Assembly (NCBI GenBank): GCA_032164245.1
Contig: JAVMKO010000003.1
Span: 38,752,890 to 38,816,889, forward strand
Direction of reading: 5' to 3'
DNA: 64,000 bases
DNA from: Sternotherus odoratus
Taxonomy: Eukaryota; Chordata; Testudines; Kinosternidae
Shown here: in pieces, positions 34,981-45,900 of the stretch
Layout of the letters: every line of letters begins with the position of its first letter
Position numbering within the stretch: the stretch's first letter is position 1
Made by a program: the position numbers and the translations under genes
The notes under the pieces: model-generated
The model's input: only the letters and a program-made list of their open reading frames with translations
Database searches by the model: none
What the model was told of the DNA's origin: nothing

Positions 34981-36608
34981 CTCTAAGCTATATATTAGCA
35001 GCTATCATTCTGCATTTTGGGGAGGCGGATTCTGCCATTCTTATTCTTATTGTCTAACTACTTGTTGACTACTCTTATTAAAATCAACTGGACTGCATAC
35101 AACATTTTTTTTTAAATGAGAAATTGGTTTATCTGCCTGCGTGACAGGAGGAAAGCATGGGGATTCTGATTTTTCTATCAAGGATATTTTATACGTGCTT
35201 TTTATTGTAATGTTTCTATACGTTATTAAACTGTTGTCGCGTTTGACCACAGGATGGCTTTATTTCAGTGGTGGGTGAAATGACATCATGCTTCCTGGAG
35301 CTGTCCTTCATGCAGTGTGTTGTGTTTCTTAGCCCCCACGATGGTTGACCAGCTCAGTCAGGGGGTCAGGATGAATGGCTCAGCTTCCTTTTTACCCATT
35401 TCAGGACAGAGTCTCCAGTTGTGCCTGGCCTCTATGTTTGGACGCAGAAGGGCAGAAGTCTCCTGTACAACCTTGTACCTCCATGAACCTAACAGCTGTA
35501 TCTGGGATTTATTATCATAATCCCATTTTTCACTTTCAGAAACTTTTTGGGGATGAAATTTGCCAGGCATGGTCCCTGTTTCTAGTGCCTTTTTATTAGT
35601 ATTTGAGTAAAAAATAGCTGAGACTTGACATTTGATCCAATATGCTTGATTTCATAATCACATTTTATCTTAGATACATATACGGACAGTACTATATCAA
35701 GCTTTGCCGGAAACACTGTATTATTTGAGAAATAGTATATGATAATTTAATTAAAGACTATTACAGTGCACTTTTTGCATTTAATTATTATTAATAATTA
35801 TACTTGAAGCAGAACTTATGCAGTGATCGGCATGTTCAGAGCACTGCACAAATATTTTTATTTTACTATTCAGATCATGTACATAAAGCAAAGCATTATT
35901 TTAATTTGACTGACACATGCAAACTCATTAATATAGCTTCAAAGAGATGCTACCAGCTTGGAGAAAGCTTTCAAAAACATTTTATTTAGAACCAATTCAA
36001 CTTGCACTTTATATAACGCATTTTCTTTCAGTTTTGTATTACTGAGGACATATGCATGAAACTTTGATCTTATTTATTTAGATCTTAGTTTCCTGTACTA
36101 CTTCAACAATTTCATTAACAAAATCTGTAGTTTTAATAATTTTTTATGTGGTACTGACTGCTCTTTAATGACAAACTCTTCAGTAAATCCTTAGTGTTTC
36201 TTATGAGGCTATGCACATGCTGAATTCATACAACTTTCCCTAGCATCTTGCAGGATCAAACCATGAAAGTCAAAACACATACCGGTAACCATACAGTGAA
36301 ATCCTATTAGGTTACAAATTATGAGCACTTGTGACTCCCATTGAATTCAAATAGGACTTTTGCCTGATTAAGGGCACAAGATTTGACCAGCAAAGTCAAG
36401 ATTGCTTTAGCAGAATTTTTTTTAAAAATATTTTGTATATGCGGGAAGTCTATAAAGTAAGACTATAAATTAGAAAAATTAAACATTAAATGTTAGACAT
36501 CCAGAAACTTACACACAGTAGAGTGAAGTACAAAATAAGAGAAAGTGGGAAAAACTCATGGCGGATCTATTGCTATTGTGTATGAGGTGATTGTTATATT
36601 GCCATATG
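34981..36608. other. No gene seen; AT-rich DNA
   Basis: No recognised element or exon. The overlapping frames near 35317-35599 share sequence in three readings and have no domain. Confidence 0.35.
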
Positions 36609-36771
36609 CAGGAATGACCCTAGACATTTTTCCAGGCAGAATAGAAAATGTTTTTGTCCTCTCCCCCTCCCCATTGCCCTGAGGCGGGCAAGTGAAACAG
36701 CAGCATGGTGCCCCCTGGAAGCTGGCACCCAGGGTGAATCCTTCTGTTCACTCACCCTAGAACCAGCCCTG
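36609..36771. mobile_element. Short hAT-like element
   Basis: The right end reads on the other strand CAGGGCTGGTTCTAGGG, and the left end is a worn CAGGAATGACCCTAG. The flanks GCCATATG (36601-36608) and GCCATAGG (36772-36779) match at 7 of 8 bases, fitting an 8-bp duplication. Confidence 0.55.
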
Positions 36772-36779
36772 GCCATAGG

Positions 36780-37264
36780 CCCCAGCTAAGGGACAGCTCA
36801 CAGTTGCACTGCCCCAGTAGCAGGTGCAGAACTATGAGATGTAATTGTGACACAGTCTGATCCCTAGTTCCTCCACTTGCTCTGGGGAAGGGGCACTAAC
36901 CCTTACTCCTTGAAAAGACTGTTTCCACCTGTGGGCTGGCTTAGCTATGCTGCACAGCATACGGTGTGGGTGGGGACTACCACTATTCACTGCCCATTTA
37001 TGTAGGATGGGAAGTGGTGGACCCATGCAGGCTGCTCTCTCCACACCCTACAATTGCAATACCAGTGCAGGAGACAAAGGGAATTCCTTCCATCCCATTA
37101 CTTACTTTAACAGGGGAGTTAACATCTCACTTGCTATTAGTATACCTGAATATCTATCTATATTCTGAATATGTTATGTCACTTGATGTGTAAATATATG
37201 ATTGCTGTGAAGAAGCAATAATTATTTGAAAATGCACATACAAGGAACATGATTTTTCCATTGT
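36780..37264. other. No gene or repeat recognised
   Basis: Frames in several readings near 36832-37193 show no family features. Confidence 0.35.
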
Positions 37265-38130
37265 TGTGACAGGGCATGCCTGCCCCACACAGGGCCAGAA
37301 GGGGTTAATCCCATACTATGGAGTGAGGAAGCCATGCCCCCTTTACCCTGCTCAGCATGCTCCAACTGGAACCACAGAATAAAAGGGAGCAGGAGCAGCT
37401 CAGCTCAGTCTGCCATGACCAGGAAGTAGAGTGGACATGCATTGCAGGCTCCTGTCTGGGAGCCGTCAGCGCCGCAGACCATGGAGGCCAGGCCTCTTGA
37501 GACCCAGATGGATACCCCCTGTCTGTGGAAGCCCACAACGGGAAGGAGTTATTGTGAACTTCACCTGCTGACTACCTCGGGGAACAGAGGACCTGCGGCC
37601 TAGGGAGCAGGAAGACAGACACTGATCCAGTTGTGGTACTGGGAACAGAGGTTCATGTTTCAGAATCCCTGCTGACGCAGTGACAGATACACTCATGCTG
37701 ATAGGGCCCTGGAGTAGGGAGTGCCCTGGTCCTCTATCTTAGCCAACCCTATTGGCCACTAGGCCATACTGCCATATGCTCAAGGGTGATCCTGGCTGCT
37801 AGGCCATACTGCCCCGCATAGAAGGTCAATCCTCCTGACTTTAGCTATTGTGTCATACTGTCCTGAGCTACAGGGCTTCAGAACAAAGGTAGGCTACTAG
37901 ACCATACTTCATTGCACGGAAGGGTGGTCCTACTGATTCTGGAAAATAGGCCCTACTGCCCTGCATGGAAAGGCTGTCCTGTTGATGCTGGCTGTTAGGC
38001 CATGCTGCCCTGAATCTAAGGACAGCCTCTCCGACCATTAGGTTATACCACCCTGGTGAGAAGAGTGGTTATTTGGACTTGGCCATAGAGTGATAACACC
38101 CCCAATGGGTAATGGGGTATACCTTCCCTG
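37265..38130 (+). mobile_element. Possible LTR-retroelement fragment with internal tandem repeat
   Basis: It starts TGTGACAGGG, like the solo LTR at 145, and has a TATA-like GAATAAAAGG near 37378. The following 300 bp are GC-balanced, then a degenerate 48-bp tandem block appears. I see no second LTR, target duplication or gag/pol, so the assignment is tentative. Confidence 0.3.
37750..38055. repeat. Degenerate ~48-bp tandem repeat, about 7 units
   Basis: The motif TAGGCCATACTGCCCTGC recurs, with mutations, near 37759, 37799, 37848, 37897, 37945, 37994 and 38039. Spacings are mostly 47-49 bp. Between motifs lies an AAGGGTGGTCCTGCTGA-like stretch. Confidence 0.75.
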
Positions 38131-39153
38131 TAATGACTTTTAATTTGACAAGCTGATTGCTTAAAATTATGCAGTAATTGCCATTTGGATTAACTGCCAA
38201 ATTGGATTGCCAAAGCAGAAATTATTTTTTACCTCATTTGAGTGCAAAAGGATTTGAAAAAATGGGCGAAGAGGGTGCAGTTTGGTGGCTGGTGCCATGC
38301 CTTCTAAAAATGACATAACTGTGCGTTAGTTAAGCCTAAGATGAGACAGATAAAACAATGATTCTAGGTCAATATTTAGAAGGAAGAACAAAGCATATTG
38401 TACATGACAAATGAGTGGGAGAACATGAGATGGAGCCAAAATAGCTAGATACTCTATTGACTGAGATGAAAACATTGTACAGGAAAGAAGACTTGCCATA
38501 TAAATATCAATAATAGCCAAAAAGTGAAAACAAAGGCTGCTGCTCTAATACTGTGCAATGATGCCATAGCATTTTTCACTTGCAACTCTTTCTTTCAAAG
38601 AACAGGATTTAACTCTCGTAGGACAGGATTTATCTCTAAAATGACATTACTGAATGCCTCAATTACATTTAATCACAATCCTATTTTAACTTAATATTTA
38701 CTTCATTTTGAGAACACTGCATTCAGCAGTTTTATGTACAGAAAGCAACCCAGTAACAGAAGGGGTCTGTAGACCCTGCCTTCACTGAAAGGACAATACA
38801 CTAAAGGCGTAATTTTTAGAGCTAATGAGGCCTCACAGTTCTCACTGGTTTCAATGGAAATTGCACTTGTTCAGCATCTCTAAAAAAATGATATCTTAGA
38901 ATTGTTTCTCTAAACAAGAAAGCACTGTAGGGATGCTGTGAGGGATGACACATGTTCCATTCAGGGATGATTGGTTTTGTCCTAATTAAATTGGGTGAGG
39001 CTAGTCACTCAGCAGAGGAGGAAAGACTCGGGTAATAACGGCTCGAATTTCCCAGAAAACAAGAAAGATTTTTTCACACTTGTAACCAAAATGGCTATGC
39101 TGGGAAAACTTTTAAGTATGGCCCAGTCTTGAGTGGCTCCATACTCAGGATAA
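38131..39153. other. No gene or repeat recognised
   Basis: AT-rich DNA with no recognised element. Confidence 0.35.
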
Positions 39154-39170
39154 TGATTAATAGTTTATAG

Positions 39171-39323
39171 ACTAACAGATGTATTAGAGCATAAGATTTT
39201 GTGGGTGAATACCCACTTCGTTGGATGCACCCACAAAAGCTTATGCTCTAATACTTCTGTAAAGTGCCACAGGACTCTTTGTCGCCTTGCAGATCCAGAC
39301 TAACACAGCTACCCTTCTGATAC
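39171..39323. mobile_element. Inverted dimer of Penelope-like tail
   Basis: A minus-orientation copy (39171-39229, GTGGGTGAATACCCACTTCG then TTGGATGCA) meets a plus-orientation copy (39230-39323) that ends with AGACTAACACAGCTACCC. The flanks 39154-39170 and 39324-39340 form a 17-bp direct repeat with three mismatches. One duplication encloses both halves. Confidence 0.7.
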
Positions 39324-39603
39324 TGATTAACAGCTTGTAGCTCAAAATGTTCCTTACCAATTTCTCATACAATGGGTGTGGGGGAATAACCCATGAGGGT
39401 AATATTCTACAATTAATCCATTGATATAAACAAGCACACAAACATATTGACCATTTACAGTAAATTATTTCTCCTGAATAGCCCACTATATGAAAAATAT
39501 TGCAATGTGCTCTACCTTCTCAATCTAGAACCCAGTTGTATAAGCATACGTGTAGACATGCTAGCAAGGCTAAAGCTAGATGCTAAAAACTGTAGTGTAC
39601 ATG

Positions 39604-39728
39604 TTGTCAAGAATCAGAGAGGTAGCCGTGTTAGTCTGGAATAGCAGAAGTGACAAAGAGTCCTGTGGCACCTTAAAGACTAACTAAAGTCTTTAGTTAG
39701 TCTTTAAGGTGCCACAGGACTCTTTGTC
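39604..39728. mobile_element. Inverted Penelope-like tail with 39-bp perfect palindrome
   Basis: It starts with AATCAGAGAGGTAGCCGTG. Arm 39651-39689 is the exact reverse complement of 39691-39729 around a single T (39690). The flanks carry a perfect 10-bp duplication AGTGTACATG (39594-39603 and 39729-39738). The minus-orientation copy is truncated after GACTAACTAAAG and folds back at once into its own complement. Confidence 0.85.
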
Positions 39729-39738
39729 AGTGTACATG

Positions 39739-41071
39739 CTATGGCTCTGACTAGAGCTCAGCCTCTCAAGCCCATGGCTCCCAAGCCTTGCATTTGTCCA
39801 TCTACAAATTTTGTGGCCATTGCAACAGATTTTAAAAGAAACTGCCTTTTAAAATAAATGTTCAAAGAAATTGGCAAAAATTATCTCTTCTTAACAAAAT
39901 TGGGGTGCAAAGTGAGAGTTCACGCGGAAGCAGCTAATACCCTTTGCAAGCTCACCAGAATGTTTCCGATAGTTTACTTTCAATAAAAAGTATATTGATT
40001 TTTAACCAGGTAGATTAATTACAGCAGAGTGACCAAAACAAAGTAGAATACTCTGTTACTTATCTCCAAGATGAAAAACAAAATATTTTTGACATGTATA
40101 AGTATTTAGCAATGTTAGCACTTTAAAAGTATATGGGTTTACAATAAATGACCTTGCATTGAGGTGACACTATACAATACTATAACCTGCAACAAAATTG
40201 CATTCAGTAACACTGATTTAAACTGTCATAGCTGTGGCTTCCCCATTCAAAGTTCTCCACAATTACTACTCTATGTGAAATGAATTTGTATATTCTTCTA
40301 TTTAATCTCCTTCCAAAAAGTCACCATCGGAACCATCATTTGTTTTCATCGTTAGAATCAGATGAAAAACTTCCCTGTTAAAGTGGATTATTTTACTTAA
40401 ATGTCACACAACATAAATCTCTATAATCTTAATTTGAAGCATCTGGATTCACAGATATTTGCCTCAGATAATAACTTCAATCTTCTTCTTGTCTTTCCTT
40501 ATAAAACATAATGGCATCCCATATTTTGCCAATATTTGTGCTTATGTCAGGGAACAGGTATATGCAAGTATAATTTCCACTGTGACATATTAAATGTTGT
40601 AGATGTGGAGTTTGAATCCTGCCCATTCCTATTCTTATATTTGTGCCTATTCCAAGTTTAGAAAAATGTTCAGATTAAAGGAAGCATACCCTGCTCTTTA
40701 ATCTGATTGTATCCCTTTGGGAAATCTAAGAGATAAATTCCACTGACTTAAGTGAACCATATGCCAGGATAAGCAAACTCCTCTATCAGTCCTTACTCAC
40801 TGTGAAGATCTCAGGATAGCCATGGTTGTGAGTTACCTTTTTACCCCCTATGTCTAGCAAGAGGGAGTCTTGCCCATGGAGGCTGGACATTAGCTCCACC
40901 AGCCTTTCCGCAATCAAGCACTCAGCTCTGGGCTATGCCAGCCCTCTCTTTACTTTGCAGGTTAATAATAGGTGTGCTCCAGCCCTCAAGTCCTCTTGAA
41001 GCATTTGCCTGTGATATGAAGACCGTGGCTACTCACAGGAATCCCAGATTCTCTGCTCCCAAAGGAGCAAT
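39739..41071. other. No gene seen
   Basis: AT-rich, then more balanced DNA before the CR1. No recognised element or exon. Confidence 0.35.
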
Positions 41072-43835
41072 AAGAACATAAGAACATAAGAACGGCCATA
41101 CTGGGTCAGACCAAAGGTCCATCTAGCCCAGCATCCTGTCTACCGACAGTGGCCAATGCCAGGTGCCCCGGAGTGAGTGAACCTAACAGGTATGATCGAG
41201 AGATCTCTCTCCTGCCATCCATCACCCCCCTCTGACAGACAGAGGCTAGGGACACCATTCATTACCCATCCCGGCTAATAGCCATTTATGGACTTAGCCT
41301 CCATGAATTTATCCAGCTCTCTTTTAAACCCTGTTATAGTCCTAGCCTTCACAGCCTCCTCAGGTAAGGAGTTCCACAGGTTGACTGTGCGCTGTGTGAA
41401 GAAGAACTTTCTTTTATTTGTTTTAAACCTGCTGCACGCCAATTTCATTGAGTGGCCCCTAGTTCTTCTATTTTGGGAACAAGTAAATAACTTTTCCTTA
41501 TCTACTTCCTCCACACCACTCATAATTTTATATACCTCTATCATATCCCCCCTTAGTCTCCTCTTTTCCAAGCTAAAAAGTCCTAGCCTCTTTAATCTCT
41601 CTTCATATGGGACCCGTTCCAAACCCCTAATCATTTTAGTTGCCCTTCTCTGAACCTTTTCTAGTGCCAGTATATCCTTTTTGAGATGAGGAGACCACAT
41701 TTGTATGCAGTATTCTAGATGTGGGCGCACCATGGATTTGTATAAGGGCAATAAGATATTCTCCGACTTATTCTCTATCCCTTTTTTAATGATTCCTAAC
41801 ATCCTGTTTGCTTTTTTGACTGCCGCTGCACACTGCGTGGATGCCTTCAGAGAACTATCCACAATGACTCCCAGGTCTTTTTCCTGATTGGTTGTAGCTA
41901 AATTAGCCCCCATCATATTGTATGTATAGTTGGGGTTATTTTTTTCCAATGTGCATTACTTTACATTTATCCACATTAAATTTCATTTGCCATTTTGTTG
42001 CCCAATCACTTAGTTTAGTGAGATCTTTTTGAAGTTCTTCACAGTCTGCTTTGGTCCTTACTACTTTGAGCAGTTTAGTATCATCTGCAAACTTTGCCAC
42101 ATCACTGTTTACCCCTTCCTCCAAATCATTTATAAATAAGTTGAATAGGATCAGTCCCAGGACTGACCCTTGGGGAACACCACTAGTTACCCCTCTCCAT
42201 TCTGAAAAGGTTCCATTTATTCCTACCCTTTGTTCCCTGTCTTTTAACCAGTTTTCAATCCATGAGAAGATCTTCCCTCTTATCCCATGGCAGCTTAATT
42301 TACGTAAGAGCCTTTGGTGAGGGACCTTGTCAAAGGCTTTCTGGAAATCTAAGTACACTATGTCCACCGGATCCCCCTTGTCCACATGTTTGCTGACCCC
42401 TTCAAAGAACTCTAATAGATTAGTAAGGCACGATTTCCCTTTGCAGAAACCATGTTGACTTTTGCCCAACAATTTATGCTCTTCTATGTGTCTGACAATT
42501 TTATTCTTTACTATTGTTTCAACTAATTTTCCCGGTAGGGACGTTAGACTTGCCAGGATCACCTCTAGAGCCCTTTTTAAATATTGGTGTTACATTAGCT
42601 ATCTTCCAGTCACTGGGCACAGTAGCCGATTTAAAGGATAGGTTACAAACCCTCGTTAATAGTGCCGCAATTTCAAATTTGAGTTCTTTCAGAACTCTTG
42701 GGTGAATGCCATCTGGTCCCGGTGACTTGTTACAGTTAAGTTTATCAATGAGTTCCAGAACCTCCTCTACTGATACTTCAATTTGTGACAATACCTCAGA
42801 TTTGTCACCTACAAAAGACAGCTCAGGTTTAGGAATCTCCCTAACGTCCTCAGCCGTGAAGACTGAAGCAAAGAATTCATTTCGTTTCTCTGCAATGACT
42901 CTGTCATCTTTAAGTGCTCCTTTTGTATCTCTGTCATCCAGGGGCCCCACTGGTTGTTTAGCAGGCTTCCTGCTTCTGACATATTTAAAAAACATTTTGT
43001 TATTACCTTTTGAGTTTTTGGCTAGCTGTTCTTCAAACTCCATTTTAGCTTTTCTTATTACATTCTTACACTTTATTTGGCAGTGCTTATGCTCCTTTCT
43101 ATTTACCTCACTAGGATTAGACTTCCACTTTTTAAAAGATGCCTTTTTCTCTCTCTCTGCTTCTTTTACTTGGCTGTTAAGCCACGGTGGCTCTTTTTTA
43201 GTTTTCTGGTGTTGTTTTTTAATTTGGGGTATACATTTGAGTTGGGCCTTTATTATGGTATCTTTGAAGAGAGTCCATGCAGCTTGCAGGGATTTCACTT
43301 TAGTCACTTTACCTTTTAATTTCCATTTAACTAACCCCCTCATTCTTGTATAGTTCCCCTTTTTGAAATTAAATGCCCCAGTGTTGGGCTTCTGAGGTGT
43401 TATTCCCACCATAGGAATGTTAAATGTTATTATATTATGGTCACTATTTCCCAGCGGTCCTTTTATAGTTACTTCTTGAACCAGATCCTGCGCTCCACTC
43501 AGGACTAAATCTAGAGTTGCCTCTCCCCTTGTGGGTTCCTGTACCAGCTGCTCCAAGAAGCAGTCATTTAAAGTATCAAGAAATTTCATCTCTGCATTTC
43601 ATCCTGAGGTGACATGTACCCAGTCAATGTTGGGATAATTGAAGTCTCCCACTATTATTGGGTTCTTTATTTTGACAGCCTCTCTAATCTCCCTTAGCAT
43701 ATCGTCATCCCTATCACTGTCCTGATCAGGTGGTCGATAATAGAGCCCTATTGTTATGTTCTTATTAGAGCATGAAATTACTATCCATAGTGATTCTATG
43801 GAACCACAGTATACCAGTTTTATCTTAATTCATCA
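41072..43835 (-). mobile_element. Young CR1 LINE, 2.8 kb, near-continuous ORF2
   Basis: The 3' end lies at the left, with three tandem AAGAACAT-type octamers (41072-41093) followed by GGCCATACTGGGTCAGACC, the complement of the CR1 terminus. The copy reaches the endonuclease domain near 43830, so it lacks the ORF2 start, ORF1 and promoter. It is the least decayed mobile element here. Long plus-strand frames at 41288-43353 are antisense shadows. No target duplication was found, which is common for CR1. Confidence 0.95.
41275..43780 (-). pseudogene. CR1 ORF2 (APE endonuclease-reverse transcriptase), three lesions
   Basis: Read from 43780 leftward: the endonuclease part has YYRPPDQDSD and IIVGDFNYPNIDW, then GPLGNSDHN (conserved SDH). 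The reverse transcriptase has NKSPGPDGIHPRVLKEL, GFCKGKSCLTNLLEF, the motif A segment VYLDFQKAFDKVPH, the motif B segment SGVPQGSVLGLILF and the catalytic FADD. The C-terminal part has KVQRRATKMIRGLE and LFSLEKRRLRGDM. Lesions: a TGA at 43599-43601 in an otherwise open frame; a frame change near 42540, where residues before SLTSLPGK are missing; and a frame change near 41942 in an A-run on the coding strand. The protein would nick target DNA and reverse-transcribe CR1 RNA if intact. It is 5' truncated, so no product is expected. Confidence 0.95.
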
Positions 43836-44249
43836 CTCTGATATATAACACATATATTATAAGTTATAAGGACTTGTGAGCACTTATAATGAAACAAAAG
43901 AAGGTTTGTTATAAGAAAGAATCGAGATTCCACTAGAAACAAGGGAAAATGATGGAAACAGATGGGTACAATACAAAACAAGCTCATAAAATGAGAACTA
44001 GAGACTACACTTAATAGTTACCTCTTTTATTTAATAAAGGAGATTCCCCACAATCAAAGTTCAGTCTTTTGCAGAGTTGGCTGGCTTCTCAGGAGCCAGG
44101 AGCTAATTTTTCATGAAACACCCTGCTCAACAAGATGTCTCCTGAGTTAATGGATGCAGAGGGTCTTTCTCTACCATGTGATATGATGAATCAATTTTTT
44201 GTCTTCATTCCCACACAGGGCAATCCCGTCTTTTATAATGTAACATTAT
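43836..44249. other. No gene or repeat recognised
   Basis: AT-rich stretch between two same-strand CR1 copies. Confidence 0.35.
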
Positions 44250-44790
44250 ATATCCTCCAACATTATGTATGTACAGTTGGGACTATGTTTTATAATGTGC
44301 ATTACTTTGCATTTATCAACACTGAATTTATCTGCTATTTTGATGTCCAGTCACCCAGTTTGTGAGATCCCTTCATAACTCTTCACAGTCAGTATTTTGT
44401 CTTAACTATCTTTAGTAATTTTTAATTGACTGGACACTTTGCCACCTCACTATTTACCTCCTTTCCCCAGCTACTTAAGAATATGTTACATAATGCTGGG
44501 TCAGTACCGACCCTTGGAGGATCCTGCTATTTACCTCTTTCCACTGTGAAAATTAACCACTTATTCCTACCCTTTGTTTCCTATCTTACTAGTCCATGAG
44601 AGGACCTTCATTCTTATCCCATGACTGCTTAATTTGCTTCAGAGACTTTAGTGAGGGACCTTGTCAAAAGCTTTCTGAAAACCCAAGTGTCACATTTTGT
44701 TGACACTCTCAAAGAAGTCTATCACAATCATTCCACAACTTCATATTTGAGTTCCTTCAGAGCTCAGGGGCATTGCTGGCACATAATGAG
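44250..44790 (-). mobile_element. Old CR1 fragment, reverse-transcriptase region
   Basis: It is collinear with 41915-42420 of the young CR1 (for example TTATAATGTGCATTACTTTG and GAGGGACCTTGTCAAAAGCT) but much more diverged. It is separated from its likely upstream part at 45580 by a Penelope-like insertion and a missing segment. Confidence 0.85.
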
Positions 44791-44891
44791 TTGACTCAGA
44801 AGCATAACTATGCCCCCTACTGATTGCCGTCACAATAATCTTCTGCTCTCTACAGTGTGGCTGATGTGATTAGGTCCTATGATGGTGTCAG

Positions 44892-45272
44892 TTGAATGGA
44901 TATGAGGACAGAGTTGGCATCAGGCTTTGTTACAAGGATACAAGGATACGCTACCAGCACTGCTCATTCACCTGCACATCGACCAATGTGATATATGCCA
45001 CTATGTGCCAGCAATGTCCCTGTGCTATGTACATTTGCCAAACCAGCCAGTCACTATGCAAAAGAATAAATGGACACAAATCTGGCATCAGGAATCATAA
45101 CATTCAAAAACCCATAGGAGAACACTTCAATCTACCAGGCCATTCCATTAAAGATTTGATGGTTTCAGTTTTGAAACAGAAAAACTTCCAAAACAGACTC
45201 CAACGAGAAACTGAGGAACTGGAATTAATTTTCAAATTGGATACTATAAACCAAGGGCTTACCAGAAGTTGA
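44892..45272 (+). pseudogene. Penelope-like GIY-YIG endonuclease remnant
   Basis: The 126-codon frame carries the C-terminal endonuclease of a Penelope-like (Neptune-type) retroelement. Key features are NVIYATMCQQCPCAMYICQT, where the family has IY...YIG and the glycine is now cysteine. KRINGHKSGIRNHNIQKPIG follows, then EHFNLPGHS. The CxxC pair and the HFNLPGH histidines fit the CCHH zinc knuckle known in these endonucleases. RETEELELIFKL near the end is also typical. The reverse transcriptase core is not present. The ATG is only the first in the open stretch and is not a real start. The enzyme would nick target DNA for insertion, but this copy is dead. Confidence 0.8.
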
Positions 45273-45475
45273 GATTGGTTCTCTCATTACAGTAATTAAT
45301 TGCATTTCCTGAGTTACTGACTACAGATCTCCATTTCAAAAGGTGTATCTTCCTCCTAGTGATAATGGACCATCTACATTTAACAGCCCTCTTAGAATTG
45401 GTATGCTAATGTACAATTTTTTTTCTTTTCTTTTTCTTTCTGTGTGTATAAATGCATTTTACTTCTGTTTCATTC

Positions 45476-45572
45476 TATGCATCTGATGAAGTGAGCTATA
45501 GCTCACAAAAGCTTATGCTGAAATAAACTAGTTAGTCTCTAAGGTGCTACAAGTATTCCTCGCTTTCTTTAC
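45476..45572 (+). repeat. Penelope tail with decayed hammerhead-ribozyme-like fold
   Basis: It contains CTGATGA (45483-45489), a stem GTGAGC/GCTCAC (45491-45496 and 45501-45506), AAAA where hammerheads need GAAA, and a mini-stem AGC-TTAT-GCT. Penelope-like elements are known to carry hammerhead ribozymes. Here the GAAA box is mutated, and a G follows the mini-stem where the cleavage-site C is expected. It should be inactive. Confidence 0.5.
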
Positions 45573-45579
45573 ATTATTA

Positions 45580-45900
45580 TTTAGTTTTCTCTTTTATTAG
45601 CCTCTTTAATCTCCCTGAGCATTTCACAATCACTATCACCACACTGGTCAAGTAGTCGGTAGTATATTCCTACTGCTATACTCTTACTATTCTGGCATGG
45701 AATTTCTATCTATAGGGATTCCATGGTACAGTTTGATTCCTTTAAGATTTTTACTATATTTAACTCTATCCATTCTTTCATATATAGTGCCACTGCCCCA
45801 CCAGAACAGGCTACTCTGTCATTCGTATATGTTTTGTGCCATAGTATTACTATGCCCCATTCATTATCATTATTTTACCAAGTGGGAAGCAGCCTGCTTA
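45580..45900 (-). mobile_element. Old CR1 fragment, endonuclease region
   Basis: It matches the young CR1 around 43650-43830 (TTAGCCTCTTTAATCTCCCT; GGTCAAGTAGTCGGTAGTAT) and extends further 5'. It probably belongs to the same old copy as 44250-44790. Confidence 0.8.

Larger units (their letters stand above)
44791..45575 (+). mobile_element. Penelope-like element, 3' part
   Basis: It contains a GIY-YIG endonuclease remnant (44892-45272) followed about 200 bp later by the tail block seen alone at four other places in this window. Left boundary is approximate. Upstream codons near 44860-44890 read ADVIRSYDGV in another frame, so a frameshift precedes the open segment. Confidence 0.75.

Noticed and set aside
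41288..43353. Plus-strand frames of up to 215 codons
   Set aside because: They are antisense to CR1 ORF2, whose motifs are unmistakable on the minus strand.
44892..45272. Intact host gene of the GIY-YIG family
   Set aside because: The conserved glycine of YIG is replaced, the upstream frame is broken, and the Penelope tail follows. It is a retroelement remnant.
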